Of a stretch of 64,000 nt of DNA, positions 44,222 through 53,250 are shown piece after piece; positions within the stretch are counted from its first letter, which is position 1; the number at the start of each line of letters is the position of its first letter. The stretch comes from SABY01 sp964612515 (lineage in GTDB: Bacteria > Bacteroidota > Bacteroidia > Bacteroidales > 4484-276): the NCBI GenBank assembly GCA_964612515.1, contig CAZTCX010000002.1, forward strand, positions 1-64,000. The letters run 5' to 3'. The notes below the pieces were generated by a model. It did not search any database. It was given only the letters and a program-made list of their open reading frames with translations, and was not told the DNA's origin. A program made the translations under genes and the position numbers.

Positions 44222-44425
44222 TTCGCATGGCGCAAAGGGCATGGCGCATGGCGCTGGGCACGAAGAGCAAGGCGCAGAAATATTTGATTGTCCGGCAAGT
44301 TTGTACTTTTTAATTTCGATTAAGATCAACAAGGTCAAAAAGCTGATATATTTTGATGGGAAATTTCCATCGGCTGCTCAGTAGCTATTTGCTCTCAGCT
44401 CTTGCGCCTTGCGCCCCGCGCCAGG
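44222..44425. repeat. GGCGCATGGCGC-type low-complexity repeats in inverted arrangement
   Basis: 44224-44278 has several GGCGCA/GCATGGCGC words; 44398-44425 has the reverse-complement sense (TTGCGCCTTGCGCC). The two tracts could pair across about 120 bases. No gene lies between the O-methyltransferase stop (44431) and the coaD start (44179). Confidence 0.5.
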
Positions 44426-44430
44426 CGTTC

Positions 44431-45084
44431 TTACTTTTTCCGCACCATCATCAGTCCGTCGCGCATGGGAACGATCATGTTTTCCACCCGCTCGTCGTTT
44501 AGCACAAATTTGTTAAATCTTAGAATGCCCTCGGTTTCTTCATCGGCATTTGCGGGATCCAGCACTTTTCCATACCAAAGCACGTTGTCTGCTAAAATTA
44601 TTCCGCCCGACGGAAGCGCTTCGATGAGCATTTTGTAGTAGATGAGGTAGTTTTCTTTGTCGGCGTCGATGAAAACCAGATCAAAATCCTTGTCGATATT
44701 ATCCAGAATTGTAATTGCGTTGCCGATGTGGGTCACGATTTTGTCTTGCAGACCGGCAGCTTCAAAGTATGGTTTGCCAACTTCCACCATCTCTTCATTG
44801 CTGTCGATGGTATGAATTACTCCGCCATCCGCCAGCCCCATGGCCAGATTGATGGTGCCATATCCCGTAAAGGTTCCTATTTCCAGAATCTTTTTTGGGC
44901 GAAGCATCTGGCTGATCATGCGCAGGAACTGACCCTGCAGGTGACCTGACAACATGCTCGGATACATACTTTTCTGCGAAGTCTCACGATAAAGCCTATG
45001 CAGCAGATCACTTTCGGGAGTGGTATGTGCTTCGGCGTAATCTTCGAACGCCGGATCGGTAGCTTTATAAGATTGTTGTGGCAT
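44431..45084 (-). CDS. Class I SAM-dependent O-methyltransferase (CCoAOMT-like)
   Basis: 217 residues of one Rossmann methyltransferase. LEIGTFTGYGTINLAMGL is the SAM-binding motif, FDLVFIDADKENYLIYYK carries the metal-binding Asp, and ILADNVLWYGKV is the closing segment, all typical of the caffeoyl-CoA and catechol O-methyltransferase family. The bacterial substrate is unknown. It is one of the usual small O-methyltransferases of Bacteroidota. Confidence 0.9.
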   Translation of the reverse strand: MPQQSYKATDPAFEDYAEAHTTPESDLLHRLYRETSQKSMYPSMLSGHLQGQFLRMISQMLRPKKILEIGTFTGYGTINLAMGLADGGVIHTIDSNEEMVEVGKPYFEAAGLQDKIVTHIGNAITILDNIDKDFDLVFIDADKENYLIYYKMLIEALPSGGIILADNVLWYGKVLDPANADEETEGILRFNKFVLNDERVENMIVPMRDGLMMVRKK

Positions 45085-45180
45085 AGTCTGATTTTGTATT
45101 AATAAAGGAGCAAAATGAATGATAAAGAAACCACGTGTTTAAAAATCCAATAATCCTAATAAAAATCAATTGTAAAAATC

Positions 45181-45212
45181 AAAAAAAAACAAACCGTCTA
45201 ACGTAAGGTTTT
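45181..45212 (-). terminator. Possible terminator after the secreted hypothetical gene
   Basis: On the minus strand AACC-N(11)-GGTTTG and nine Ts. The stem is short, so the call is weak. Confidence 0.35.
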
Positions 45213-45273
45213 TGGAATTTGGTGTTTGGAGCTTATTTGTATTTTGAGGTTGGTATTTTGATTTTTTCACGTT

Positions 45274-46179
45274 TTATTGTTTCTTCGGATCCCCAAGTCC
45301 TTGCTCAGGAGGATCAAGTTTGGGCAAATTTCGTGTATCAGTGCGGGCATCTACATCCTGATGAAGTACCCATTCGCCGTTGATAAAAACAAAAGCATCA
45401 AAAATATCATACCGCGGAACAGCGCCGCGAAACATCTGGCCAAGCTGTGCATTGTTGCTGCCCAGGCGGTTGAAGACGATCATTTGATCGCGCTTGCGCT
45501 TTTCGCCCGGCAGCAGTTGCATTTCGTACGCCAGATGAAAAGGTACCTGATCGGTAAAGCTGAAAAAAACGCGTTGCTGCTGCGATCCGTCCTTCATCAC
45601 AAATACCGGAAGACCAAACCGGGGCGCTCCGGCACTGTCGAACCAAAGCACGTCAATCACCCGCCCGGCCATTCCTTCGGTTTCGCCATGCCAGCCTGTA
45701 AGTGTATAAAATGATTTTCCTTTTGGGCTGCGGCTGATTACCTTCCGGTACACCGCCCCCGGCCATTGAGTGTAGCTGTAGGTGCTGTCGGCAGAAGGCT
45801 GCCATTGTATTGGCTGTAGCCGAAAAGTGGTATCTCCGCTTTTCGCGTCAGCTTTCCTTACCAATCCGCTGTAATGCCAGCGATGATCGCTCAGCGGCAC
45901 CACCCAGGTTAGCAGATCAAAACTGCCGTCGTCGGGCCGAAGATGTTTTATAAATTGTAGGCTATCGAAAGAAAAGGCAGGAAAAAGAGGAGTGGATAAA
46001 AAATCGGTCATCAACTGCTCGAGCTCCTGGTTGCGTTGTAGTTTGATGTTGTCAATGGTGTCGGCATAGATTACCTCTGACATCCCATGTGCCTTTGCTA
46101 TAAAAATGCTATCGGCGGATTGTGCCCGTAGCAGCATAGGAAGCAATAGCAAAAGGAAGGAAGCAGTTCGAAGTTTCAT
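45274..46179 (-). CDS. Secreted hypothetical protein downstream of pyrH
   Basis: 301 residues from the ATG at 46179 (a TTG precedes it). A signal peptide ends near LRAQ. The rest is beta-rich (WVVPLSDHRWHYSGLVRK, TFRLQPIQWQ, YTLTGWHGETEG) with a charged C-terminus; no family is recognised and no catalytic motif is seen. It starts 4 bases after the pyrH stop, so it is translated from the same message, although a UMP kinase and a periplasmic protein have no obvious link. Confidence 0.75.
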   Translation of the reverse strand: MKLRTASFLLLLLPMLLRAQSADSIFIAKAHGMSEVIYADTIDNIKLQRNQELEQLMTDFLSTPLFPAFSFDSLQFIKHLRPDDGSFDLLTWVVPLSDHRWHYSGLVRKADAKSGDTTFRLQPIQWQPSADSTYSYTQWPGAVYRKVISRSPKGKSFYTLTGWHGETEGMAGRVIDVLWFDSAGAPRFGLPVFVMKDGSQQQRVFFSFTDQVPFHLAYEMQLLPGEKRKRDQMIVFNRLGSNNAQLGQMFRGAVPRYDIFDAFVFINGEWVLHQDVDARTDTRNLPKLDPPEQGLGDPKKQ

Positions 46180-46183
46180 CAAT

Positions 46184-46894
46184 TTATCCGTTGTTCACAA
46201 TGGTTCCGATACTTGGATCGTTGAGCACTTTGATCAGGTTGCCGGGCGTATTCATATCAAAAACTAAAATGGGCATGTTGTTTTCCCTGCAAAGCGTAAA
46301 CGCCGTGAGGTCCATAATTTTTAGTTGCTTTTCGTAAGCTTCGTCAAATGTCAGGGTTTGGTATTTGACGGCGTCGGGATGCTTTTCAGGATCGGCAGTG
46401 TAAATGCCATCCACGCGCGTTCCTTTCAAAATCACATCTGCCTTCATCTCAATGGCGCGTAATGCTGCCGCCGAGTCGGTGGTGAAAAATGGATTGCCGG
46501 TGCCGCCGCTGATGAGTACCACGTATCCGGCTTCAAGATATTCGGTGACGCGCTGTCCGCTGGTTGCCTCCACGATGGGTTCGATGGCCAGCCCGCCCGT
46601 GAGCCGGCATTTGATGCCAACATTTTGCAATGCGCCCTGCATCGCCAGGCTGTTGATTACCGTGACCAACATTCCCATGTAGTCGCCCTGCACCCTGCCT
46701 ATTCCCTCAGCGACGCCTTGCACGCCCCGATGGATGTTGCCACCACCGATGACGATGGCAATTTGCACACCTCTATCCACAGCCGCCTTGATATCTTCGG
46801 CATAAATTGCCAGTTGCGTCACATCAATGCCGTATTGCCGCTTGCCCATCAGCGCTTCGCCGCTAAGTTTCAAAAGTATCCGTTTGTATTTCAT
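46184..46894 (-). CDS. pyrH: UMP kinase PyrH
   Basis: 236 residues of the amino-acid-kinase fold: ILLKLSGEALMG at the start binds the phosphates, IVIGGGNIHRGV follows, and KGTRVDGIYTADPEK and FTLCRENNMPILVFDMN are family hallmarks. It phosphorylates UMP to UDP in pyrimidine synthesis. In many bacteria frr follows; here a secreted hypothetical does, 4 bases on. Confidence 0.96.
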   Translation of the reverse strand: MKYKRILLKLSGEALMGKRQYGIDVTQLAIYAEDIKAAVDRGVQIAIVIGGGNIHRGVQGVAEGIGRVQGDYMGMLVTVINSLAMQGALQNVGIKCRLTGGLAIEPIVEATSGQRVTEYLEAGYVVLISGGTGNPFFTTDSAAALRAIEMKADVILKGTRVDGIYTADPEKHPDAVKYQTLTFDEAYEKQLKIMDLTAFTLCRENNMPILVFDMNTPGNLIKVLNDPSIGTIVNNG

Positions 46895-46950
46895 GCTTCA
46901 GTTTTGATTTCTTTATTAAAAAGACATTAAACAAAAAAACGATTTTATTT

Positions 46951-49155
46951 TTAAAAATTATAACCCAGACTAAAATAGCCCAATACACGATGGTGATAAT
47001 CTGAACTCATCACGGTAACTTCTATGGGGCCGATGGGGGTTTTTACGCCCAGCGAGAGTCCGTAGCCGTTGATGGCTCTTTGCTCCTCAAAGACATCTTT
47101 CATATCAGTGGCATAGAAGCCAATGTTATATTTGGGAATGAGGAAAAAGTTGCGATAAAATTCGTACTGCAGATCCATGCGTGCCACGAGTGTGTTTTCG
47201 GCAGCCACCTGCATAAATTCTAGTCCTACAAATGGGAAGATCCCATTGAACCGACGCTCCCACAACCCGCCGAGGTACATGTTGTACTGTAATAACTGGC
47301 TGCTGTTGCGCGAAAGTTGGCTGCCTGCGTATGCGCTGGTGATAAGAGAAAGTTTTGGGAGAAGTGTGTAGGCCTGATTATAACGGGCAGCCAGGAAAGT
47401 GGTGGGTGATAAGGGATTGCCAAGGCTATCTTTTGTGGCTGAAACCAACTTGAAGTCGGTGGTGAGTCTGAATCCTTTGGTAGGGTATGTTCCACTGTTG
47501 AGGTCGTCGATTCGCAAAAAAGCAAACAGGTTGGTGTTGTATTTATAAGATGACTCCAAATCGACTAAAAAAACATTGGGTTTGACGCCTGAAAACTCCA
47601 TTTCTATGCCCCCCCCAACAAGCGTATAATCGGCTATCGTGGCCTGAGAATAAATGTCGAAAAGTGCATTGGAAAAATTGAAGGTACCGCTTCGCCTCTT
47701 GTCGTTGTAGGTATAGGTTTTAAAATTTTGTGCACTCAGGCGCACACCTACGCCGGGTTTATTGCCACGCTGGTAAAGGTAGTTTGCCGCAAAATGGTTG
47801 TTGTCGCCCAGCATCAGATCAAACATAAGTTTGCCACCACTGGTCAGTACATTGCGAAAAGTCATATTCATAAGAAACGCACCTTTAAAATCGGTATCAT
47901 AATGCAGTCCCAGCCGAAACTCTCCCCCTTCCTTTTCGCTCAAATCAATCAATAGCTTTTGTCCCTGGTTTTCTCCGGGCTCAAAGCGGTAGCGGATCAA
48001 ATTGAAATTTTGGGTTCCATACAATCTCTCGAAGCTGCGGAATATTTTTTTGGTTGCGTATTTCTCCGGCTCCTCTATTTGGAGTATTCTCGAAACGGTG
48101 GCAGTAGAAATGTGGTCGGTACCTTTTATTACCATCTCGCTGATGAGGATGCTATCCACTGGAGCGGCATCGAGTGCATAGTCTGGCTTCATGTCGTAAA
48201 GCTGGCTGAGCGAATCGAGTAGCAACAGAATTTGCGGCAATGCAGCGCGGGCAGCTCGCTCACCGCGCAGGATGATGCTGTCAGCATGGGTGAAACTCGA
48301 TACGCTATATTCGTCGAGATGGGGCTGGATGTAGATATCTGTTTTTTCGATGTTCTTGCGTTGCAGCGGCATCCGCAGAAAAAGACTTGATTGCCCCAGT
48401 ATTTGAATAATTGAAGTAAGCTCGTCTCCACTTTGTGGGCCTCTGGTAACATCTACACCTATTATTATATCAGCACCTTTTTCTAAAACTTCCTCCACCG
48501 GAAAGTTATTGAAGAGGCCGCCATCAACAAGCATCCGCCCGTCCACGATCACCGGTGGAAATATGGACGGAATTGCCATGGTGGCGCGCAAGGCATCAGG
48601 AAGATAGCCATGGTCGAGTGTTACACTTTCGCCTGTTTCGATGTCGGCAGCAATGCACAAAAATGGGATGTGCAATTCATCGAAGTCGTTGATGTCCCAG
48701 CCCGGACTGGCATAATATGAAATAAGATTGTAGATGGATTGTCCGGCAACGAGCCCACGGGGGAGGGTGATTTTTTTGTCGCGGAAGGGCAATGAAAAAA
48801 AGTATTTGTCATCATCTTGCTTTTCAATCATCGAGAGGTTTCGGCGCAGGATTTTGTCGCTAAGTATAGATTCCCAATTTTGTTCTCTCACAATTTTTTC
48901 GAGCGAATCGGGATGGTATCCCAATGCAAAAAGGCCACCCATGATACCGCCCATGCTGGTACCGCCAACAAAGTCGATGGGTACGCCAGCTTCTACCAGC
49001 ACTTTGATGGCGCCGATATGCGCAAATCCTTTGGCGCCGCCGCCACTTAGCACAAGTCCTATTTTAGGGCGTCCTTCTTTTGCAGTTTGCGCAAACAGGG
49101 GTGGCCATCCAAAAGCAAGTGTTAAAAAAAATATGATTGTAAGTGTCCGGTGCAT
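46951..49155 (-). CDS. Patatin-like phospholipase fused to POTRA and 16-strand beta-barrel (type Vd secretion)
   Basis: 734 residues with a signal peptide ending FAQ. The patatin domain has LSGGGAKGFAHIG (oxyanion hole), GTSMG with Ser67, and Asp211 in DGGLFNN, a complete Ser-Asp dyad. A POTRA-like domain (about 315-395) and a C-terminal BamA/FhaC-type barrel follow, ending YHHRVLGYFSLGYNF with a terminal Phe. This is the PlpD/FplA layout, in which the barrel exports or displays its own lipase. Bacteroidota versions usually stay attached to the outer membrane. It lies upstream of pyrH with 56 bases between. Confidence 0.92.
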   Translation of the reverse strand: MHRTLTIIFFLTLAFGWPPLFAQTAKEGRPKIGLVLSGGGAKGFAHIGAIKVLVEAGVPIDFVGGTSMGGIMGGLFALGYHPDSLEKIVREQNWESILSDKILRRNLSMIEKQDDDKYFFSLPFRDKKITLPRGLVAGQSIYNLISYYASPGWDINDFDELHIPFLCIAADIETGESVTLDHGYLPDALRATMAIPSIFPPVIVDGRMLVDGGLFNNFPVEEVLEKGADIIIGVDVTRGPQSGDELTSIIQILGQSSLFLRMPLQRKNIEKTDIYIQPHLDEYSVSSFTHADSIILRGERAARAALPQILLLLDSLSQLYDMKPDYALDAAPVDSILISEMVIKGTDHISTATVSRILQIEEPEKYATKKIFRSFERLYGTQNFNLIRYRFEPGENQGQKLLIDLSEKEGGEFRLGLHYDTDFKGAFLMNMTFRNVLTSGGKLMFDLMLGDNNHFAANYLYQRGNKPGVGVRLSAQNFKTYTYNDKRRSGTFNFSNALFDIYSQATIADYTLVGGGIEMEFSGVKPNVFLVDLESSYKYNTNLFAFLRIDDLNSGTYPTKGFRLTTDFKLVSATKDSLGNPLSPTTFLAARYNQAYTLLPKLSLITSAYAGSQLSRNSSQLLQYNMYLGGLWERRFNGIFPFVGLEFMQVAAENTLVARMDLQYEFYRNFFLIPKYNIGFYATDMKDVFEEQRAINGYGLSLGVKTPIGPIEVTVMSSDYHHRVLGYFSLGYNF

Positions 49156-49190
49156 CGAATTATTAAATCGGACTTTAAAAATAAAAAAAT

Positions 49191-49249
49191 AACAGCAGAA
49201 GAAATATTTCCGCTGCTGTTGCTATTTAATTTTCGGTTGAACCGAAATT
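49191..49249 (-). terminator. Tandem inverted repeats after the NifX-like gene
   Basis: On the minus strand, TTTCGGTT/AACCGAAA (49248-49231 region) then AACAGCAG/CTGCTGTT (49220-49191) followed by ATTTTTTTATTTTT. The second hairpin with the T-run is a good intrinsic terminator. Confidence 0.7.
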
Positions 49250-49250
49250 T

Positions 49251-49586
49251 CTAATGATCGCAGAGGTTAACGCCGGCTACCAGCGTGTCGTTCAGCAGGT
49301 CATTTACCAGCTCGCGCGAATCTTTTGGGGCGACGCCCACGTAAACGTTAATCTTGTTATCGTTCAGGATTTGAATGGCGCGCTGGCCAATGCCTCCAGC
49401 AATAACATCGGTCACACCCTGCTCGTGCAGCCATACCGGGATCACACCCGGCTCGTGTGGCGGCGGCACGAGTTGTTCCTCGTTTACAATTTTTTGGCCT
49501 TCGGTGGTAAAAACAGTGAAAACATCGCTGTGCCCAAAATGGCCGCACAGTACATTGTCTTTTAATGGAATAGCAACTTTCTTCAT
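49251..49586 (-). CDS. NifB/NifX-type dinitrogenase iron-molybdenum cofactor domain protein
   Basis: 111 residues from MKKVAIPL at 49586; a longer upstream frame is not conserved. One NifX-like domain: HFGHSDVFTVFTTEG, then GGIGQRAIQILNDNKINVYVG, matching the family. Members bind iron-sulfur or iron-molybdenum clusters, and stand-alone versions occur in anaerobes that do not fix nitrogen. No nif gene is near, so a cofactor-sensing role is more likely than nitrogenase assembly. Cys and His residues in VAGVNLCDH end the protein. Confidence 0.85.
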   Translation of the reverse strand: MKKVAIPLKDNVLCGHFGHSDVFTVFTTEGQKIVNEEQLVPPPHEPGVIPVWLHEQGVTDVIAGGIGQRAIQILNDNKINVYVGVAPKDSRELVNDLLNDTLVAGVNLCDH

Positions 49587-49908
49587 TATTATGATTTTTT
49601 TAATGATTCTGCAAAAATAACGATCATTTCCCAGCAAGGCAATTTTACAAATCCAAAACATCAGGGTGGGATATTACCTTTTGTTACATCTCATGTAATT
49701 CATAAACTGCCTATGAGGCCTGGTCGAAAAAAAATAACAATCTTTGTGAGCTTCATGTACGTCCATGACGATTTTACTTCGACGGCAGACGGATAGCTCC
49801 TGAAATGATTTGATTTCGCTGCTTCTTGAAAGTGTAACTGTTAGCCGTGGCGGTATGAAAATAGATTAAGTAAGTCCTTTTTTTAATATTAATAAATATT
49901 CCAATTTC
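49587..49908. other. Divergent intergenic region
   Basis: 322 bases between the NifX-like gene and the S41 protease gene. AT-rich ends, no open frame, no repeat and no strong promoter match recognised. Confidence 0.4.
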
Positions 49909-52900
49909 ATGAGTATTACAAAAAACATGATTTCAATTTTGTTGATGTTAATCCTGACATCAACAGTGGCTACAGCGCAGATTGACGATGCACGTCTCAT
50001 GCGTTTTCCAACCATTCACGGCAACCAGGTAGTTTTTAGCTATGCCGGCGATTTGTACACCGTTGACGTGCAGGGTGGTATTGCCAGGTTGCTTACCAAT
50101 GATGAAGGGCTGGAGCTTTTTCCGCGCTTTTCGCCCGACGGCAAAACCATTGCCTTTACCGGTCAGTACGACGGAAACACCGAAGTATATACCATCCCCG
50201 CAGAGGGTGGCGAACCCAAACGCATCACATACACTGCCACGCTGGGGCGCGATGACGTCTCCGATCGTATGGGGCCTAACAACATAGTGATGGCCTGGCG
50301 CGACAACAAAACCATCGTTTATCGTTCGCGCAAAAAGTCTTTCAACGATTTTGTCGGTCAGCTTTTCGAAGTTTCTGTCGATGGCGGACTTTCTGTTCAG
50401 CTACCTTTGCCTGGAGGAGGCTTTTGCAGCTTCTCGCCCGACGGCAAAAAAATGGCTTACAATCAGGTGTTCCGCGAGTTCAGAACCTGGAAATATTATC
50501 GTGGCGGCATGGCCGATGATGTGTGGGTTTATGATTTTAACACTAAAATTACCACCAACCTAACCAACAATCCGGCACAGGATATTTTCCCGATGTGGCA
50601 TGGCGACGTAGTCTATTTCCTCTCCGACCGCGATCGCACGATGAATCTTTTCGCCTACAACAATATCACTGGTCAAACTACCAAACTCACCAACTACGAC
50701 AACTACGATATAAAATTCCCATCGCTGGGCGACAATGCCATCGTCTTCGAAAATGGTGGCTATCTCTATCGTTTTGATATTAATACCCAAACCACCAGCA
50801 AAATAGTGGTGCAACTGATGAACGATTTTGTCACCAGCCGTGCGCAATGGAAAAATGCTGATAAAAGCATCTCTTCAGGCTCGCTTTCTCCCGAAGGAAA
50901 ACGCGTGGCGCTGGGCAGCCGCGGCGACATTTTTTCGGTTCCCGTTAAAAGCGGAATAACTTACAATCTTACCAACAGCAATGGCGCCCACGATCGCAAT
51001 GTGGAGTGGTCGCCCGACGGCAGATGGATTGGCTTTATCAGCGATATGAGCGGCAACAACGAGATTTACATCCAAAAATACGACCGCTCCGAGAAGCCGG
51101 TGCAGCTTACCAAAAATGCCGACACCTACATGTTTAACTTTTCGTGGTCGCCTGACAGCAAGAAAATAGCCTGGAGCGATCAGGAAAAACGTTTGCAGAT
51201 TATCGACATCGACAGCAAAAACGTTACACTCATTGAGCAGATCAACGATGGGGAATTTCACTCATACGCCTGGACGCCCGACAGTAAATGGCTGGCCTAT
51301 GTGCGTCCAAGCTTTGCGCAGGTCGATCGCATCTATGTTTACAATCTGGCATCGGCAACGTCCAAACCTGTTACCGACGAATGGTTCGACTCCAGCGATC
51401 CTTCCTTTAGTCCCGATGGCAAATACTTGTACTTCTCTTCGGCGCGCACATTCAACCCTACCTATAGTTGGGTCGAATGGAATTATTCCTATCAGGACAT
51501 GTCGAAAGTTTACATGATGACCCTGGCCAAAGACACACCATCTCCTTTTGAACCCGAAAACGATGAGGTGGAATTGAAAGACGAAAAGCCTACTGCTACC
51601 GATAAAAAGGACAAAGAAAGCGGCAAAGACACAAAGGAAGCCGACAAAAAAGGTGTTGATGTAAAGATCGACTTTGACGGCATTTCTGACAGGGTAGCTG
51701 AGATAACCCCCGATGCCGGCTCCTATTGGAATATTACTGGTGTAGATGGTGGCGTTTATTATACGCAATACAAATCCAGCGGTGGCGGTGCCACGTTGTT
51801 TTATTACAACCTGAAAGACAAAAAGGAAAATGAGCTGGGGAAAAATATGAACTATACCCTTACGGCAGATGGCAAAAAGATGCTTGTTTTCGAAAGTGGA
51901 AAACTTGCCGTGATCGATGCGCCCAAATCCAAAATTAAAATCGATGAATACATCGATTTGTCGAATATGAAAATATGGGTGAATCCAAAAGTAGAATGGC
52001 AACAGATTTTTGATGAGTCGTGGCGCCAGATGCGCGACTTCTTCTACGATCCGGGCATGCACGGTTTGAATTGGGATCAGATTTATAAAAAGTACAATCC
52101 GCTGGTTCCTTATGTCAACGACCGCTATGATCTTAATTATGTTATCGGTGAAATGATTGGCGAACTCAACGTGGGCCATGCCTACGTGAGTGGCGGCGAC
52201 CGCATCGAAGCCAAGCGCATCAAAACCGGTTTGCTTGGCGCCGAACTGAGCCGCGATAAATCAGGATACTACCGCATCGATAAAATTCTACCGGGCGAAA
52301 ACTGGAACAAATCCGTACGTTCACCCCTCACCGAAATCGGCGTCAACGTCAGCCAGGGCGACTACATTGTTGCTATCGATGGCAAGAGCACCAGTGAGAT
52401 GAATGACATCTACAAGGCTTTAGTTGGCACTGTTGGCCAGATTGTGGAGCTGACCATCAGCAAATCGCCCTCCGATGCCAATACCCACACCGAGCTGGTA
52501 AAACCCATTGCCGACGAAAGTCAACTTTATTATTATCAATGGGTGCGCGATAACATCCGCAAAGTAAATGAAGCCACGGATGGTCAGGTGGGATATCTCC
52601 ACATCCCCGACATGGGGCCGGAAGGTCTCAATGAGTTTGTGAAATATTTCTATCCGCAAATCCGCAAAAAAGCTCTCATCATCGACGACCGTGGTAATGG
52701 CGGCGGCAACGTATCACCCATGATCATCGAGCGTTTGCGCCGTGAACTTTCCATGATGGCGATGGGTCGCAATACCATTGGCGAACCCAAACCCGACGCG
52801 ATGATGCACGGCCCCATGGTGCTGCTCATCAACCAATATTCGGCTTCCGATGGCGACTTGTTCCCTTACCAGTTCCGTAAACATAACCTGGGCAAACTCA

Positions 52901-53190
52901 TCGGTACCCGCACCTGGGGTGGCGTAGTTGGTATCCGTGGAAGTCTGCCATTCATCGATGGTGCCGATCTGCGTAAGCCCGAGTTTGCACATTATGATGC
53001 CGAAGGTAAAAACTTTATCATCGAAGGACATGGCGTTGACCCTGACATCGAAGTGCGCAACGATCCGGCGAAAGAATATGAAGGCATTGATGAGCAACTC
53101 AACAAAGCCATTGAGGTGATACTCGAAGAGTTGCGCAGCAACCCGGAGAAATATCCCGACGTTCCTCCGTTCCCGGATAAGACGAAGTAG
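49909..53190 (+). CDS. Tricorn-like S41 protease
   Basis: 1093 residues with a signal peptide ending ATAQ. Residues about 30-560 form TolB/tricorn beta-propeller repeats (FSPDGKTIAFT, WSPDGRWIGFIS, WSPDSKKIAWS, FSPDGKYLYF). A lysine-rich low-complexity stretch follows near 555-585 (KDKESGKDTKEADKK). Then the core protease: a tricorn C1-type segment, a PDZ domain near 770-850 and the S41 domain with RGNGGGNVS and the catalytic Ser in QYSASDGDLF. It probably cleaves peptides in the periplasm or on the cell surface. Monocistronic; sucD follows after 60 bases. Confidence 0.93.
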   Translation: MSITKNMISILLMLILTSTVATAQIDDARLMRFPTIHGNQVVFSYAGDLYTVDVQGGIARLLTNDEGLELFPRFSPDGKTIAFTGQYDGNTEVYTIPAEGGEPKRITYTATLGRDDVSDRMGPNNIVMAWRDNKTIVYRSRKKSFNDFVGQLFEVSVDGGLSVQLPLPGGGFCSFSPDGKKMAYNQVFREFRTWKYYRGGMADDVWVYDFNTKITTNLTNNPAQDIFPMWHGDVVYFLSDRDRTMNLFAYNNITGQTTKLTNYDNYDIKFPSLGDNAIVFENGGYLYRFDINTQTTSKIVVQLMNDFVTSRAQWKNADKSISSGSLSPEGKRVALGSRGDIFSVPVKSGITYNLTNSNGAHDRNVEWSPDGRWIGFISDMSGNNEIYIQKYDRSEKPVQLTKNADTYMFNFSWSPDSKKIAWSDQEKRLQIIDIDSKNVTLIEQINDGEFHSYAWTPDSKWLAYVRPSFAQVDRIYVYNLASATSKPVTDEWFDSSDPSFSPDGKYLYFSSARTFNPTYSWVEWNYSYQDMSKVYMMTLAKDTPSPFEPENDEVELKDEKPTATDKKDKESGKDTKEADKKGVDVKIDFDGISDRVAEITPDAGSYWNITGVDGGVYYTQYKSSGGGATLFYYNLKDKKENELGKNMNYTLTADGKKMLVFESGKLAVIDAPKSKIKIDEYIDLSNMKIWVNPKVEWQQIFDESWRQMRDFFYDPGMHGLNWDQIYKKYNPLVPYVNDRYDLNYVIGEMIGELNVGHAYVSGGDRIEAKRIKTGLLGAELSRDKSGYYRIDKILPGENWNKSVRSPLTEIGVNVSQGDYIVAIDGKSTSEMNDIYKALVGTVGQIVELTISKSPSDANTHTELVKPIADESQLYYYQWVRDNIRKVNEATDGQVGYLHIPDMGPEGLNEFVKYFYPQIRKKALIIDDRGNGGGNVSPMIIERLRRELSMMAMGRNTIGEPKPDAMMHGPMVLLINQYSASDGDLFPYQFRKHNLGKLIGTRTWGGVVGIRGSLPFIDGADLRKPEFAHYDAEGKNFIIEGHGVDPDIEVRNDPAKEYEGIDEQLNKAIEVILEELRSNPEKYPDVPPFPDKTK

Positions 53191-53210
53191 GCAGGCTCAG
53201 GAAAAACATT

Positions 53211-53218
53211 TACTTTTG
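53211..53218 (+). promoter_or_regulatory. -7 element of sucD
   Basis: TACTTTTG, 32 bases before the sucD ATG. No -33 TTG is visible at the usual distance. Confidence 0.4.
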
Positions 53219-53250
53219 CCAGGTTTTAAAAAATTAAAATATAAATCATC

